NCBI RefSeq assembly: GCF_963583255.1
Contig: NC_084813.1
Span: forward strand, 23,322,953-23,386,952
DNA length: 64,000 nucleotides
Source of the DNA: Pyrus communis
Taxonomy: Eukaryota > Streptophyta > Magnoliopsida > Rosales > Rosaceae
Direction of reading: 5' to 3'
In this document: positions 1 to 11,184 of the stretch, one piece after another
Position numbering within the stretch: the first letter of the stretch is position 1
Layout: every line of letters starts with the position of its first letter
Notes under the pieces: generated by a model
What the model saw: only the letters and a program-made list of their open reading frames with translations
Told to the model about the DNA's origin: nothing
Databases searched by the model: none
Position numbers and translations under genes: made by a program

Positions 1-106
1 TTTGGCTAGGAAGGTGGGGGAAGATGCTAAAAAGGCTATTGCCCTCGGTGGGAAATCTGAGAAGGTGCTCAATCTAGTTTTGGAATATTTGACGCAGAAG
101 AACTAA
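1..106 (+). CDS. UGT-A type glycosyltransferase, 3' end only (partial at window edge)
   Basis: The last 34 codons and the TAA stop of a UDP-glycosyltransferase enter from the left edge. The reading frame starts at base 2 and ends with residues EYLTQKN. This tail is nearly identical to the C-terminus of the intact gene ending at 57147, differing by a few codons (for example AKKAIALGGKSEK against AKEATATGGKSQK). Similarity continues into the 3' flank, so both belong to one duplicated unit. Whether the complete gene is functional cannot be judged because nearly all of it, including the UDP-sugar binding box, lies outside the window. Confidence 0.85.
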   Translation, partial: LARKVGEDAKKAIALGGKSEKVLNLVLEYLTQKN

Positions 107-840
107 TGTATCCTTGAAATTTATGTGCTTAAGTTGAAGTTTCATGTAACTTTTCAATCTCGAATTGGTTATACATATGTTGTAGTTTGGCTATGGAACA
201 GGCTGTCATGTGTAATCGTCCTTTTAAATAACGAAAATTATAATTTCTGATCGTAAAATGGTGTCATGTAGACAATATGTGAAAATTACTTATACATTTG
301 TCACATAGCTGGTGTGACGATTTTATTCATGAACATTGTGAAGCCAAAATGAGCCGTAAGAGTAGAAAGAATGTCCATACAAACCTAAAGTGCATCTCAA
401 TAATCACCATCCCCATTTCTTCTATCATACAAAGGAAAAGTTCTCATCTTTTCCCCGGTTATCTTCGCAGGGTTGCCATGCCATACAAATTTATAGTTTA
501 CATCTTTATATGGTCAATAACTACACTAATTCATGCCAATGTTGAAAGGTGTAGGGATTGTGGTACGGTAGCTGGAATCAAGGAGTTCATTTTGACCATT
601 GGCCTGGGTGGTTTTAGGGAAGTTACTGAAGTGTTGCATAAACATGGCAAGTTTGCAGATGTTGATGATAGTGGGCAGTTGCGAGTAACCAATTTTAATG
701 GCGGGAAGTTATGTTGTGAGGGCAGTTGTAGATGCGTTTTAATAAGCTGCTCAACTTCCTTTTGACGAGCTCCAGTTAGTTCCCAAGTAACAATTGCATA
801 ACTCAATCTTTCATGCACAATAAGTGTTTGATTTCAAATT
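107..840. repeat. 3' flank of UGT-A, shared with 57148..57930 (segmental duplication)
   Basis: This non-coding stretch matches the 3' flank of the intact UGT-A at 57148 onward, including a block around 297..370 that resembles 57341..57420. Open frames in it are interrupted differently in the two copies and show no domain I can name. I read it as the 3' UTR plus intergenic DNA carried along in the duplication. Confidence 0.6.
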
Positions 841-842
841 TG

Positions 843-1245
843 ATCTCCTTATTCCATGAATGCATGATGAACACCTTGCCCATTTCAGGACGTTTATATG
901 CATTTCCATCTCAGCACCTACACATGATGCTTTCTAAAGAACTTAGCATCTGATGATTTATGCCTGTAAATTTTGGCGAACAACTTCAAATAATACATTA
1001 GCAAAGTCAACGTCTAGGTAACGCATGTCACAACAATAAATTTCCCATAAACACATGCCAAGACTATAGACATCCCATCTTTCATTATAAGGATCTAGAA
1101 CCTCTGGGGCCATGTATACCAGTTTCACCAGTCATATGCCTTGGATTCTCAACTTCAATATGACCAACACCAATCAACTACTTTAAGATTTGTAGGAGAT
1201 TTTCTGTTTTGACATCACAATGTACAATCTTTTGACATTAAAGGT
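843..1245 (-). pseudogene. Raf-like (STY/HT1-type) serine/threonine kinase relic
   Basis: On the minus strand, broken pieces of a plant Raf-like MAPKKK catalytic domain appear in the right order. They are QKIVHCDVKTENLL (catalytic-loop region, with the HRD arginine replaced by Cys), VENPRHMTGETG (activation segment), an APE motif reached by a frame change, YNERWDVYSLGMCLWEIYCC (subdomain IX) and KRPEM (subdomain XI). Several frameshifts and stops separate them, and the N-terminal half including the ATP-binding lysine is missing. The order and spacing match the C-terminal half of the family. A second, more decayed copy lies at 57930..58345, at the same place relative to UGT-A, so the kinase was already dead or was trapped before the unit duplicated. 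Confidence 0.75.
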
Positions 1246-1298
1246 TAAGTCGTGTTGTGCTTGTAGATGTTTATAAATCTATTTCTACAATTAATTTA

Positions 1299-1490
1299 GC
1301 ACTTTTTGACACTTAAGATCAATTTGTGCGGAGACCATTTTCTTTGTGTAAATTTTCTATTAAAACTGCATCACGTCTTCAAGTAAAATATGAGCCTACA
1401 AGTATAGACGTTACTTAACAAAATTTTGGAAATTAAGATTACCTCCTAAAACTAAATTTTTTTACCTGACTATTGTTGCAAAAACATTTA
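1299..1490 (+). repeat. Direct repeat, copy 1 (partner 2260..2467)
   Basis: About 190 bp beginning near AATTTAGCACTTTTTGAC recurs with many substitutions at 2260..2467. The right-hand duplicated unit (58395..58605) has only one copy, so this is a local duplication in the left unit or one placed there by a transposon. It lies between the kinase relic and UGT-B. Confidence 0.6.
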
Positions 1491-1492
1491 AA

Positions 1493-1639
1493 GGTAATGC
1501 TAGGAGGACTAAATTTGGAGACAAAATTTGCAAACTAAATGATGTATTACCAATGGGAATGAGCACGTTTATCAACGCTTAAGTAGTATTTTAGTTTTTA
1601 AAATTTATTTTACAAGTTTAGTCTCTCTAACATTATCCA
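1493..1639. mobile_element. 147-bp MITE, Mutator-like, 9-bp TSD
   Basis: The termini form imperfect inverted repeats: GGTAATGCTAGGAGGACTAA on the left, and GGATAATGTTAGAGAGACTAA read inward from the right. The element is flanked by a perfect 9-bp direct repeat ACATTTAAA at 1484..1492 and 1640..1648. A 9-bp target duplication suggests a Mutator-type source, and no coding capacity is present. Confidence 0.7.
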
Positions 1640-1648
1640 ACATTTAAA

Positions 1649-2259
1649 TACTCGAGATCAAGTAGCTCACTTTTCTAATTTACTAGCGTCCATGTATAAT
1701 CCACATCCAAAAAATATATATTTTTCATCTTTTTGGATCTTGTCCTTACACAGCACAAATTTGAAAAAGGTATTTCTCGATTCCTCCAACTTGTATGAAC
1801 TTGTCAATTTTCTCCTGAACTTTCTAGGTAATTACCCGCTATTAACCTTTATTTTAGTTGATTACTCCATATGCTTTTACAATTGGCTACCCCATCTTAG
1901 TCATGTGGACAACATATTATTTATTTCTTTTTATTCTATTTCACTAGCTCACTTCGTATACTTGTCCTTGGAATTTTATTCCTAATATGGACAACTATGA
2001 ATCTTTTCCATGATCTTGTATTTTTAGCAACATTTTGGGGTCGGGACACCACATTAGCCTTCCTTGTGACTTGATTCGCATAAATGTCTCAATTCACATA
2101 TTTCAATTCAAGACCCAAATTCAAATAATAAAGTAATTACTCATATCAACAAATTCACTACTAGAAATTGACAAATTATAGACGTTCATGAGAGTAATCA
2201 ACTAAAATTAAAATTCAGAGTTAATTGGCCAATTATATATGTTGGCGGTGTCACTTTTT
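1649..2259. other. Intergenic, AT-rich, no supported gene
   Basis: An open frame at 1692..1985 is low-complexity and phenylalanine/leucine-rich with no domain. Parts such as the text near 1790..1870 resemble the fold-back repeat at 20112..20535, so old repeat debris is the likeliest content. Confidence 0.5.
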
Positions 2260-2467
2260 CTACAATTAATTTACCATTTTTTGACTTTGAAGATCAATTT
2301 GCGCTGAAACCTTCTCCTATGGGTATTTTTTGATATTATTTTCTATTAAAATTGCATCATGTTTTCAAGTAAAATCTGAGCCAACAAAGATGTTCACTTA
2401 GCAAAAATTTGGAAATTTAAGATTACCTCCTAAAATTACCTGACTATTGTTGCAAGAACATTTAAAT
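2260..2467 (+). repeat. Direct repeat, copy 2 (partner 1299..1490)
   Basis: Divergent second copy of the repeat described at 1299..1490. It ends about 195 bp before the UGT-B start codon, so it occupies the UGT-B promoter region. Confidence 0.6.
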
Positions 2468-2662
2468 AATCGAGATCGAGTAGGTCGCTTCTCTAATTTA
2501 CTAGTTCGAAGTTTCTTGGCATCCAAGGAAACTTAGATATCTACTTGTCCTTACATGAGCACATGCACATTCAGTGCACCTGCCTCAGCCTTCATCAGTA
2601 CAAATATGCCCTGCTCTAAAACTAATCCAGTTTCCCTTACCAAAACGTCATCTTCCATTAAA

Positions 2663-2741
2663 ATGTCAGATTCCGGTGATCTACGAGTCACTCATGTAGC
2701 TCTCCTTCCGAGCGCCGGAATGGGTCATCTCATGCCTTTCC
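2663..2741 (+). pseudogene. UGT-B glycosyltransferase, 5' fragment (split by Copia-1)
   Basis: The first 26 codons of a UGT708-like glycosyltransferase, beginning MSDSGDLRVTHVALLPSAGM and including the catalytic-His segment GMGHL. The start at 2663 is preferred over the in-frame ATG at 2555 because it places GMGHL at the usual distance from the N-terminus. The frame is cut in the codon after PF by a Copia element. Removing the element and one copy of its 5-bp target duplication makes the frame run directly into the sequence at 8033, which confirms that the two pieces are one gene. Confidence 0.9.
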
Positions 2742-3346
2742 TGTTGGAAATTCAAATTAAAAGTCATGTGATCTGTCCATGTGATGCTAACCTTTCTTTA
2801 CAGATTGTTTCCAGCAAGATATAATCATCATTGCTCCTTCATTATTCAGCCAAATGGTGATGAAAGACAGCAAGTGTGCTGCCATGTGATGTGCTAGCAG
2901 GAAGACAGCAGTGTTTCTCCATGTGTTAGCCGAAAGGAAGGTATTACAACCTGCCATGATGCAATGCATGTGTATGCCAACTATCAAAGTTGCTGCATGT
3001 GTTTGAAAGGGTGTAAAGATGTGGAACACCATCATACATTATATGTATTGTTGGATTGTTTAATTTTTCAGTTTTTGTATAAATAGGCCATCTTGCTAAG
3101 CCTTAGAGCATATCATCCAAATCCCATTTCCCATTCTCATTTTCAGCTTGTAAGCTATTGAGTTTGTAAACTCTCTTTTCATATATCAAAGTCCAAGTGT
3201 TTTTTTTCAAAGCTTGTTGCTTCCCTCCTTTCTCTATTTCTTTGTCCAATTTTATTGAGAGTGAAAGTGAGAGGTGTGATAGAGTTTGTAAACTTATCAC
3301 CCACATATTTTGGTATTGAGTTAGTAAACTCTATTGAATACCAACA
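2742..3346 (+). repeat. Copia-1 5' LTR
   Basis: 605 bp, TGTTGG...CCAACA. A TATA box TATAAATA sits at 3078..3085 and marks the U3/R boundary. It differs from the 3' LTR only at two positions (GTGATCTG against GTGATATG, and ATCATACATT against ATCATTCATT). Confidence 0.97.
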
Positions 3347-3348
3347 AT

Positions 3349-3360
3349 TGGTATCAGAGC
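3349..3360 (+). promoter_or_regulatory. Primer binding site, initiator tRNA-Met (Copia-1)
   Basis: TGGTATCAGAGC begins three bases inside the 5' LTR. It is the standard plant sequence complementary to the 3' end of initiator tRNA-Met. Confidence 0.95.
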
Positions 3361-3390
3361 CAGAATACCATTCTGGCAGGTGCAGCAGTT

Positions 3391-6300
3391 ATGGCGTCCA
3401 ACTTAGTGCAACTCCAAGTTCCCACATTGAAGAAAGAAAATTATGAAAGATGGTGCATCCAATTCAAAGCATTGTTTGGATCACAGGAGCTATGGGAAGT
3501 TGTCAGTAGTGGGTATGTTGTACCCACTGCCGAGCAAGAAGCCGTATATACTGCGGATCAAAGGAACACTCTCAAGGACTTACGAAAGAAGGACCAAAAG
3601 GCGCTGTATCTTCTATACCAGGGTTTGGAAGATTCAACGTTCGAGAAGGTTGCAGAAGCAACAACGAGCAAGCAAGTATGGGACACACTCAGTACAATCT
3701 ACAAAGGAGTAGATCGGGTCAAGAAAGTGAGATTACAGTCACTTCGAGCAGATTTTGAAACTACTCACATGAATGAAGGAGAGAGCATCTCCGACTATCA
3801 CTTAAGGCTCATTGTGATAGTAAATCAAATGAGGAGAAATGGCGAGAGACTCGATGAAGTACGAGTTGTGGAGAAGATACTCCGGTCAATCACATCTAAG
3901 TTTGAGCATGTGGTGACTGCCATTGAGGAATCCAAGGATTTGGAGGTGATGAGCGCAGAGGAGCTACTAGGATCCCTCCTAGTTCACGAGCAACGCATTC
4001 AGAAGAATGCAAACCCCACAACGCTAGAGCAAGCTTTGGAGTCAAAGTTGAATATTGACAAACCAAATGGAGGTCGTGGGCAGTGGAACTCACGTCGTGG
4101 GAGTTCATCTAACCGTAGCCGAGGACGAGCTCGAGGAAGAGGTCGAGGCTATGCACAAAATCGAGGTCAGTCTCAAGAGTGGAGATCTACTCGAGGAAAG
4201 GCGCATATCCAATGTCACAATTGCAAGCAATATGGACATTATGCCAATGAATGTTCACATAAAAATGGTGAGCATGTCAACATGGCAGAATCAAGTGGAA
4301 ATACTGATGAAGAACTTACAGTCTTGCTAGCACACCATGATTCCAGTAGCCAACAAGATGTTTGGTATTTGGACTCTGGTGCAAGCAATCACATGTGCGG
4401 AAAGAATGAGTTTTTTGCCGAACTCAAAGATGGGGCCTATGGATCTGTAAGTCTTAGTGACTCCTCAAAGTTGCCAGTTGAAGGCAAAGGGAAGATCAAG
4501 ATCATCCAGAAGGATGGTAGAGAAGAATACATCTCCGACACCTACTACATACCAGGTATGAAGAGCAACATTCTGAGCATTGGTCAACTGCTCCAGAAAG
4601 GGTACATTATACATATGGAGAACATGCTTCTCACTCTCAGGAATGCAAGGAGAAAGCTTATTGCACGTGTTCGAATGTCAAAGAACCGGATGTTTCCGTT
4701 GAATTTGAACACAAAGATTGGAAGCTGCAACATCGGTGTAATGGAAGATGAGTCATGGAAATGGCATCTTCGATTTGGCCATCTTCATTTCAATGGCCTA
4801 AAGTTGCTGTCAAGTGGAGGAATGGTTCGTGGTCTACCCCAAATTGAAGCCACACGCCAAGTATGTGAAGGTTGTGTGCTTGGCAAGCAAGCACGACTAT
4901 CGTTCCCTGTTGGTGATACATGGAGAGCAAAGGCACCACTGCAGTTGGTGCACACAGATATATGTGGTCCATTGGATCCCATGTCTTATGGAGGTAATAG
5001 GTATTTTATTACTTTCATTGATGATTTTAGTAGGAAGACTTGGGTTTATTTTCTCAAGGAGAAGTCGGCTGCCCTAAAAATCTTCAAGGAGTTCAAGGCA
5101 CTCACAGAGGCTGAAAGCAACCACAAGCTTGTGGCTGTGAGATCATATAGAGGTGGAGAGTACACCTCCAATGCTTTCCAAGCCTACTGCAAGGAGCAAG
5201 GAATTAGGCATCAACTTACTGCTGCTTATACCCCACAGCAAAATGGGATAGCCGAAAGAAAGAATCGAACCATCCTTGACATGACAAGGTCCATGCTTAA
5301 GGAGAAGAATTTGCCAAAAGAGTTATGGGCAGAAGCTGTAGCTTGTTCGATTTATTTGTTGAATCGATGTCCAACAAAGAGTGTCAAGAGGATGACACCA
5401 CAAGAGGTTTGGAGTGGATACAAGCCGAATGTTACACACCTAAGAATTTTTGGGTGTGTTGCATATGCTCAAGTTCCAGAAGCCAAGAGGAGGAAACTTG
5501 ATGATAGAGGTGAGAAGTGTGTGTTTGTGGGCTATAGTGAAGAGTCCAAGGCATACAAGCTCTACAACCCACTAACTGGCAAACTAGTGGTTAGTAGAGA
5601 TGTCATCTTCAGTGAGGAAGAGACATGGAAGTGGAACAACAAAGAAGTCAGTAAAGAGAAGATCGTCTCCACTGATTTTGAAGAACCAGAAGTTGTACCA
5701 CCTATTGAGCAACAGCCTGCTCAAACAATCACAACAACTCCAATGCACAGAATTGCAAGGAGTGGTTCTACATCTAGTGAGGAAAGCAGCTCCTCAACTC
5801 CAGTGAGGTTAAGGAGTCTCACAGAGATTTATGGACAAGAAGAAGAAGAAACCAATTTTTTCTGCTTCTATGCAGACCATGAGCCTCTCTCATTCAATGA
5901 AGCTGTGGAAGAAGATTGTTGGAAGAAAGCCATGGAAGAAGAGATCCATGCCATCGAGAAGAATGACACTTGGGAGTTAACAAAGCTCCCACCAAATCAG
6001 AAGGCTATTGGTGTCAAGTGGGTTTACAAGATCAAACGCATTGCAGATGGAAGTGTGGATCGATAAAAATCAAGGTTTGTAGCAAAGGGCTACAAACAGA
6101 AGTATGGAGTGGACTATGATGAAGTCTATGCTCCAGTTGCAAGACTTGACACGGTAAGATTACTAATCTCTCTTGCCGCTCAGCATAAATGGAAAATTTA
6201 TTAATTAGATGTCAAGTCAGCCTTCCTTAATGGAGTTCTTGAGGAAGAAGTGTACGTGGAACAACCGGAAGACTTCCAAGTACAAGGAGAAGAAGATAAG

Positions 6301-7410
6301 GTGTATCGTTTGAAGAAAGCTTTGTATGGCCTCAAGCAAGCACCACGAGCTTGGAACTCAAGGATTGACAACTACCTTCACCAAAATGGATTTCAGAAAT
6401 GTCCATACGAGCATTCAGTTTACATGAAGAACGATGAAAAAGGGGAGTTCTTAATTATTTGTCTCTATGTAGATGACTTGTTGTTTACAGGAAACAATGA
6501 AGCAATGTTCTATGAGTTCAAGCAATTCATGTTCAGTGAATTCGAGATGACTGACAATGGATTAATGTCATACTTTCTTGGCATAGAGGTGAAGCAAGAA
6601 AGTGACGGTATCTATATCTCTCAACAAAAGTACATGAGAGATATATTGGAGAAATTCAATATGGACAAGTGCAATATTGTCAACACTCCAGTTGCAACTG
6701 GATTGAAGCTGTCCAAGGAAGGAGAAGGTGAGTTTGTAAACTCAACCGTGTACAAAAGCTTGGTTGGAAGCCTAAGGTACCTTACAATCACAAGACCTGA
6801 TATAGTTTATGGTGTTGGACTCGTGAGTCGATACATGGAAACACCAAGGGAGTCTCATTGGCTGGCCGCCAAGAGAATTTTGAGGTACATAAGAGGTACT
6901 CTAAACTATGGTCTATTTTATAATTTTGGTGAAGATGCAAAATTATTTGGTTATTCAGATAGTGATTGGGGAGGTGACCAAGATGAAAGGAAAAGCACAA
7001 CTGGCTATGTGTTTTTTCTAGGATCAACAACTTTCTCATGGACTTCAAAGAAGCAATCAATTGTTGCTTTGTCATCGTGTGAAGCCGAGTACGTTGCTGT
7101 AGCCTCAACCGTGTGTGAGGCAATTTGGTTAAGAAATCTGTCGAAGTCAGTGTGTCATCCACAAGTGGAATCGACTGTGATTCATGTGGATAACATCTCA
7201 GCTATCAAGCTTGCTAGGAATCCAGTTCAACATGGAAGGAGCAAGCACATTGATACCAGGTTCCATTTTCTAAGGGACCATGTGAAGCAAAAGACAATTG
7301 AGCTTGTCTACTGTCACACGAAGGAACAAGTGGCAGACATCTTCACTAAGCCATTACCAGTTGAATCATTCCGGCTGTTACGTGAAATGCTAGGCATGAA
7401 GGCGTTTTAA
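3391..7410 (+). pseudogene. Copia-1 gag-pol polyprotein, two in-frame stops
   Basis: The frame is continuous apart from stops at 6064..6066 and 6202..6204, both in the reverse transcriptase N-terminal part. An ATG at 3334 lies within the LTR; the ATG at 3391, after the primer site, is the likelier start. Domains in order: gag with an Arg/Gly-rich tail, a CCHC knuckle (CHNCKQYGHYANEC), aspartic protease DSGASNHM, gag-pre-integrase with paired His and Cys, integrase core, reverse transcriptase with YVDDLL, and RNase H. At 5146..5148 the second acidic residue of the integrase DDE triad is Tyr instead of Asp, as seen by comparison with Copia-2. The product is therefore predicted to be inactive in integration as well as truncated. 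Confidence 0.93.
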
Positions 7411-7413
7411 TTT

Positions 7414-7420
7414 GAGGGGG
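7414..7420 (+). promoter_or_regulatory. Polypurine tract (Copia-1)
   Basis: GAGGGGG lies two bases before the 3' LTR, at the position where plus-strand synthesis is primed. Confidence 0.8.
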
Positions 7421-7422
7421 CA

Positions 7423-8027
7423 TGTTGGAAATTCAAATTAAAAGTCATGTGATATGTCCATGTGATGCTAACCTTTCTTTACAGATTGTTTCCAGCAAGA
7501 TATAATCATCATTGCTCCTTCATTATTCAGCCAAATGGTGATGAAAGACAGCAAGTGTGCTGCCATGTGATGTGCTAGCAGGAAGACAGCAGTGTTTCTC
7601 CATGTGTTAGCCGAAAGGAAGGTATTACAACCTGCCATGATGCAATGCATGTGTATGCCAACTATCAAAGTTGCTGCATGTGTTTGAAAGGGTGTAAAGA
7701 TGTGGAACACCATCATTCATTATATGTATTGTTGGATTGTTTAATTTTTCAGTTTTTGTATAAATAGGCCATCTTGCTAAGCCTTAGAGCATATCATCCA
7801 AATCCCATTTCCCATTCTCATTTTCAGCTTGTAAGCTATTGAGTTTGTAAACTCTCTTTTCATATATCAAAGTCCAAGTGTTTTTTTTCAAAGCTTGTTG
7901 CTTCCCTCCTTTCTCTATTTCTTTGTCCAATTTTATTGAGAGTGAAAGTGAGAGGTGTGATAGAGTTTGTAAACTTATCACCCACATATTTTGGTATTGA
8001 GTTAGTAAACTCTATTGAATACCAACA
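7423..8027 (+). repeat. Copia-1 3' LTR
   Basis: 605 bp, differing from the 5' LTR at 2 of 605 positions. The 5-bp target duplication TTTCC follows at 8028..8032. Confidence 0.97.
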
Positions 8028-8032
8028 TTTCC

Positions 8033-9343
8033 TTCGGCTTTCAGCGTCACTCGCATCACATAATGTTCGTGTCACTTTCATCACTCCAAATCCAACTGTC
8101 TCATTTGCAGAGTGAGAGAGTTCGTCTCACTTCTTCACGGCCTTCCCACAAATTACTCAAAAGCAGTTTCATCTCCTTCCGCTCAACGAGCCCTGTACCA
8201 ATTCCGAAGACCCTTTTTACTACCATTTTGAATTGATTCGGCGCTCTTCTCAACTGCTCTTTCCTCTTCTATCTTCACTCTCTCCACCTCTCTCTGCTAT
8301 GATCACTGACATGAGCTTCGCCTCCACGGTTATTCCTGTAACTGATTCTCTTGGACTTCCAAACTACATTTTCTTCACATCATCTGCCAAAATGTTGACA
8401 CTTAATGTGTCTTTCCACACCATGCTTGGCCCTAGTCACACGATAAAAGATGATCTCCAAGTTCCGGGTTTGGGGCCAATACCAAAATCACGATGCCTCC
8501 ACCACTTTTGCAGGACAGTAACAATCTGCTGAAGACCTTTTTCATAGAGAATGGTAAGAAAATGACAGAATAAAGTGGAATTTTGGTAAACACATATGAA
8601 AGAGTATTAAGTATAGAGTGAGAAACTTTGGCAGCACTAAATGAAGGCAAAGTATTGAGAAAACTACTGTCAGTAATTTCCATTGGACTGCTAGCGCCGT
8701 GTTTCTTCAAGACAAGCCAACAACTGCAATGGCTAGATGATCAAGCAACTGGGTCAGTGCTCTATGTCAGCTTTGGGAGCAGGACTGCCATGTCAAGGGA
8801 GCAAATTAGAGAGCTGGGTGATGGCTTGGTGAGGAGCGGTTGCAGGTTTCTGTGGGCTGTGAATGATAAGAAAGTTGACGTGGAAGACGACGAGAAACTG
8901 ACTGAGGTGCTCGGAGAGGGATTACTGGAGAGGGTGAAGAAAAATGGATTGGCAGTGAAGAATTGGCTGAACCAGGAGGAGATATTGAGCCATCCAGCCA
9001 TCGGTGGGTTTTTAAGTCACTGTGGTTGGAACTCCTTGTCTGAGGCTCTCTGGAACGGTGTGCACGTATTAGCATGGCCGCAACATGGGGATCAGAAAAT
9101 CAATGCAGATTTGGTAGAGAAAATTGGACTTGGAACATGGGATAAGAGTTGGGGTTGGGGTGATAGGGAGACGGTGGTGAAAGCAGAGGACATTGTGAGA
9201 TAATGGGAAACGATTTGTTGAAGTTGCAAGCATTGCACATTAGAGACGAGGCTAGAAGGGCGGTTGGAGATGACGGTAGTTCTACAAAGAGTCCCGCTGC
9301 TCTCATCGACGCATGGAAGAAGTTTCATGTACACCATAGTTAA
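8033..9343 (+). pseudogene. UGT-B glycosyltransferase, 3' part (split by Copia-1)
   Basis: Continues the UGT708-like frame from 2741: LRLSASLASHNVRVTFITPN, then an in-frame TGA at 8113..8115 where the right-hand paralogue has TCA. The frame resumes through MITDMSFAS and NYIFFTSSAK, shifts near 8490, meets a TAA near 8570 and shifts again near 8605. From 8628 a clean stretch carries the UDP-sugar binding (PSPG) box, [20 protein letters not shown] through WPQHGDQ, followed by the GTWDKSWGWG segment typical of this group. A premature stop at 9201..9203 precedes a recognisable C-terminus ending at 9343. The gene had several disabling lesions independent of the Copia insertion. The substrate is unknown. 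Confidence 0.9.
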
Positions 9344-9615
9344 ACATTCATATCAAAGATCAGATTAGAGGCAAAGATGCATTCAGTTGAGACAAATCAG
9401 ATGCACAGCAAGCCGTAATCTCATAAATTTGTTACTGCTGTTATAAGGTACATCAAACATAATGAGAAATAGCTTTATTCAAGATGACATCAAAAGAAAT
9501 CCCAAAAGACAAATACATAAACAACTCCAACTGAAAATCCTACGTTTGTCAATGTCGAAAAGCAGCCAAACATTTGGAGAGAGAGAAGCAGAGGAGAGAG
9601 AGTGAGAGAGACTAC

Positions 9616-9745
9616 CTTCGTTGGGAGGAAGCGGAGAGAATCGGAGGGAGGGGGAGTGGAGGAGAGAGACGGTGGATCGATTGGTTCGTCGGGTGGAGGT
9701 GACTAAGGAGAGAGATGTACGGACTAGGGTTTTGCAGGCGTTCAT
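9616..9745 (-). pseudogene. Orphan first exon of the SpoU methyltransferase gene (left)
   Basis: 130 bases reading MNACKTLVRTSLSLVTSTRR and on, ending in a GT donor. It matches exon 1 of the intact gene at 53129..53258 in sequence, length and splice phase. The downstream exons are absent: after the intron start, the minus strand runs into UGT-B 3' flank. The upstream side (9746..10060) retains the SpoU promoter sequence. It is a copied promoter plus exon 1 module with no gene body. Confidence 0.8.
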
Positions 9746-10477
9746 TTTTTATTTTATTTTTTGCAGCGATTTTGTCGCCAAGGCAGCGGATGACGGAGGG
9801 CGACGAGCTCAGCAGAACCAGTGGAGCTGAAGGGGCTTTGTTTTCTCGTTTCGAACAGTGTTTCGATGATAGAACTTCATGGATACGACATCGTTTTTTG
9901 CACCAAGTGTCAGAACTACCGACGATTTGGGCCTTGGTTTCAGCCACTTCCGGGGCCCACTGGGCTCATTTGTAAAACCCGATACGTTCACCTGGTCAGG
10001 TCCTTGTGGTTTTATTTTTCATTTGAATGGGTCAAGTGATAGATTTATTTAGTCAATAATGTACACTAATCTAATCTGTAGATAAAATTAATTTATAAGT
10101 CTCTTTGATGTGACGACGTTAGGAAACGGCATCTTATTACATGTAAAATTTTCTTTGAAATAATTTTTTATATGTTGACATCGTGTGAACTAGTAGATGT
10201 GCATTATAAGTTTATATAGTATCAAATGAAGAGATTGCAAATGTACATTAAGTCAGTTAGCTAGTTTAAAATAAAACATTGTTGAAAAAATTGAAGCATT
10301 CCATCATCTAAAGTCTTTATAGTTGACAAAACCAGGCTATGGATTTTCCAAGTACTGACTAAAAAATAATAACAACACTATCAAGTGATCAGATGTCACA
10401 GGTGTTTCATTTTTTTTTGATAGATTTAAGGATACATTGTTAATCTACTCTTCTGGCATCCTTACTTTTGCACAACC
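9746..10477. promoter_or_regulatory. Divergent intergenic block between SpoU exon 1 and UGT-A (left copy)
   Basis: Homologous to 61004..61794 and to the two ends of 53259..55740. It separates the ATG of the minus-strand SpoU exon from the ATG of plus-strand UGT-A by 732 bp, so both promoters must lie within it. No gene is visible. It lacks the small MITE that occupies 61609..61733 in the right copy, so it shows the empty site. Confidence 0.6.
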
Positions 10478-11184
10478 ATGTCAAACCCCACAGTTCCTCT
10501 TCATCCTCCTCACATAGCCCTATTGCCTAGCTAGTGCCGGAATGGGGCACTTGACACCCTTCCTCCGCATTGCCGCCATGCTCTCCTCTCAAAACTGCAC
10601 CGTCCGCTTAATCATCGCTCATCCTTCTGTCTCGGCCGCTGAGTCAGCCCACATTTCCTTCTTCCTATCCCAACATCCAAAAGTCATCCACATTGAGTTC
10701 CAAGCCATTACCTCCCCCGATGCCACCACCGACGATCCTTTCTTCCTCCAATTCGAAGCCACTACCCGCTCCATCCACCTTCTCTACCCTTCGCTTGCCG
10801 CCTCATCCCCGCCCGTCCCAACTACATCATCTTTACCGGCTCATGTAGATTTTCCTGCCTCATGGCCTACCTCCCAACCCTTCTATCGAACCCTTCCTGT
10901 TTTGCAACCGAGATGAAAGAAGTCAACGTCCCCAGAATCACTCCATTGCCTATGGGAAGCATTCCTCCTTCATATAAAAACCCTTATCATCTTTTCACAT
11001 CAGTACTAGACACAAATTCCCGAGCTTTGTCCAAATCCAGAAGGATCCTAATGAACACTTTCGAAGATTTCGAACTGGAAACTCTAGCACCTATAAACAG
11101 TGGGAGAGTTTTAGAAAATCTCCCACCGATTCTGCCGATCGGACCGTTAGATACCTTCGAGGCCAAGAAAGAGCAGGACGAAGA
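10478..11184 (+). pseudogene. UGT-A glycosyltransferase, broken and 3'-truncated (left)
   Basis: Starts MSNPTVPLHPPHIALLPS like the copy at 61795, then a tandem CTAG (GCCTAGCTAGTGCC, against GCCTAGTGCC in its sisters) creates a TAG and a shift near 10530. The frame resumes at MGHLTPFLRIAAMLSS. Near 10815 about 68 bp are missing, which removes the segment with the catalytic Asp partner, and the frame shifts again before MAYLPTLLSNPSCF. Homology stops after KKEQDED at 11184, where a Copia LTR begins. The C-terminal half with the UDP-sugar box is gone and is not found on the other side of the element, so a deletion accompanied or followed the insertion. Confidence 0.92.

Larger units (their letters stand above)
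2742..8027 (+). mobile_element. Copia-1: full-length Ty1/copia LTR retrotransposon, very young
   Basis: A 5286-bp element bounded by TGTTGG...CCAACA and flanked by the perfect target duplication TTTCC (2737..2741 and 8028..8032). It has two 605-bp LTRs that differ at only two bases, a tRNA-Met primer site directly inside the 5' LTR, one long gag-pol frame and a short G-rich purine tract before the 3' LTR. Order of domains (integrase before reverse transcriptase) makes it copia. It lies inside UGT-B. Its gag-pol carries two stops and a changed integrase residue, so it needs help from another copy to move. Confidence 0.97.

Noticed and set aside
298..765. Open frame of 155 residues, Cys-rich
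   Set aside because: It starts at TTG, has no domain, and the matching frame in the duplicated flank at 57332 is short and different. It is treated as duplicated flank sequence.
9621..10039. Several overlapping open frames around the orphan SpoU exon
   Set aside because: They are shadows of the exon 1 and promoter block, are not conserved between the four copies, and have no domains.
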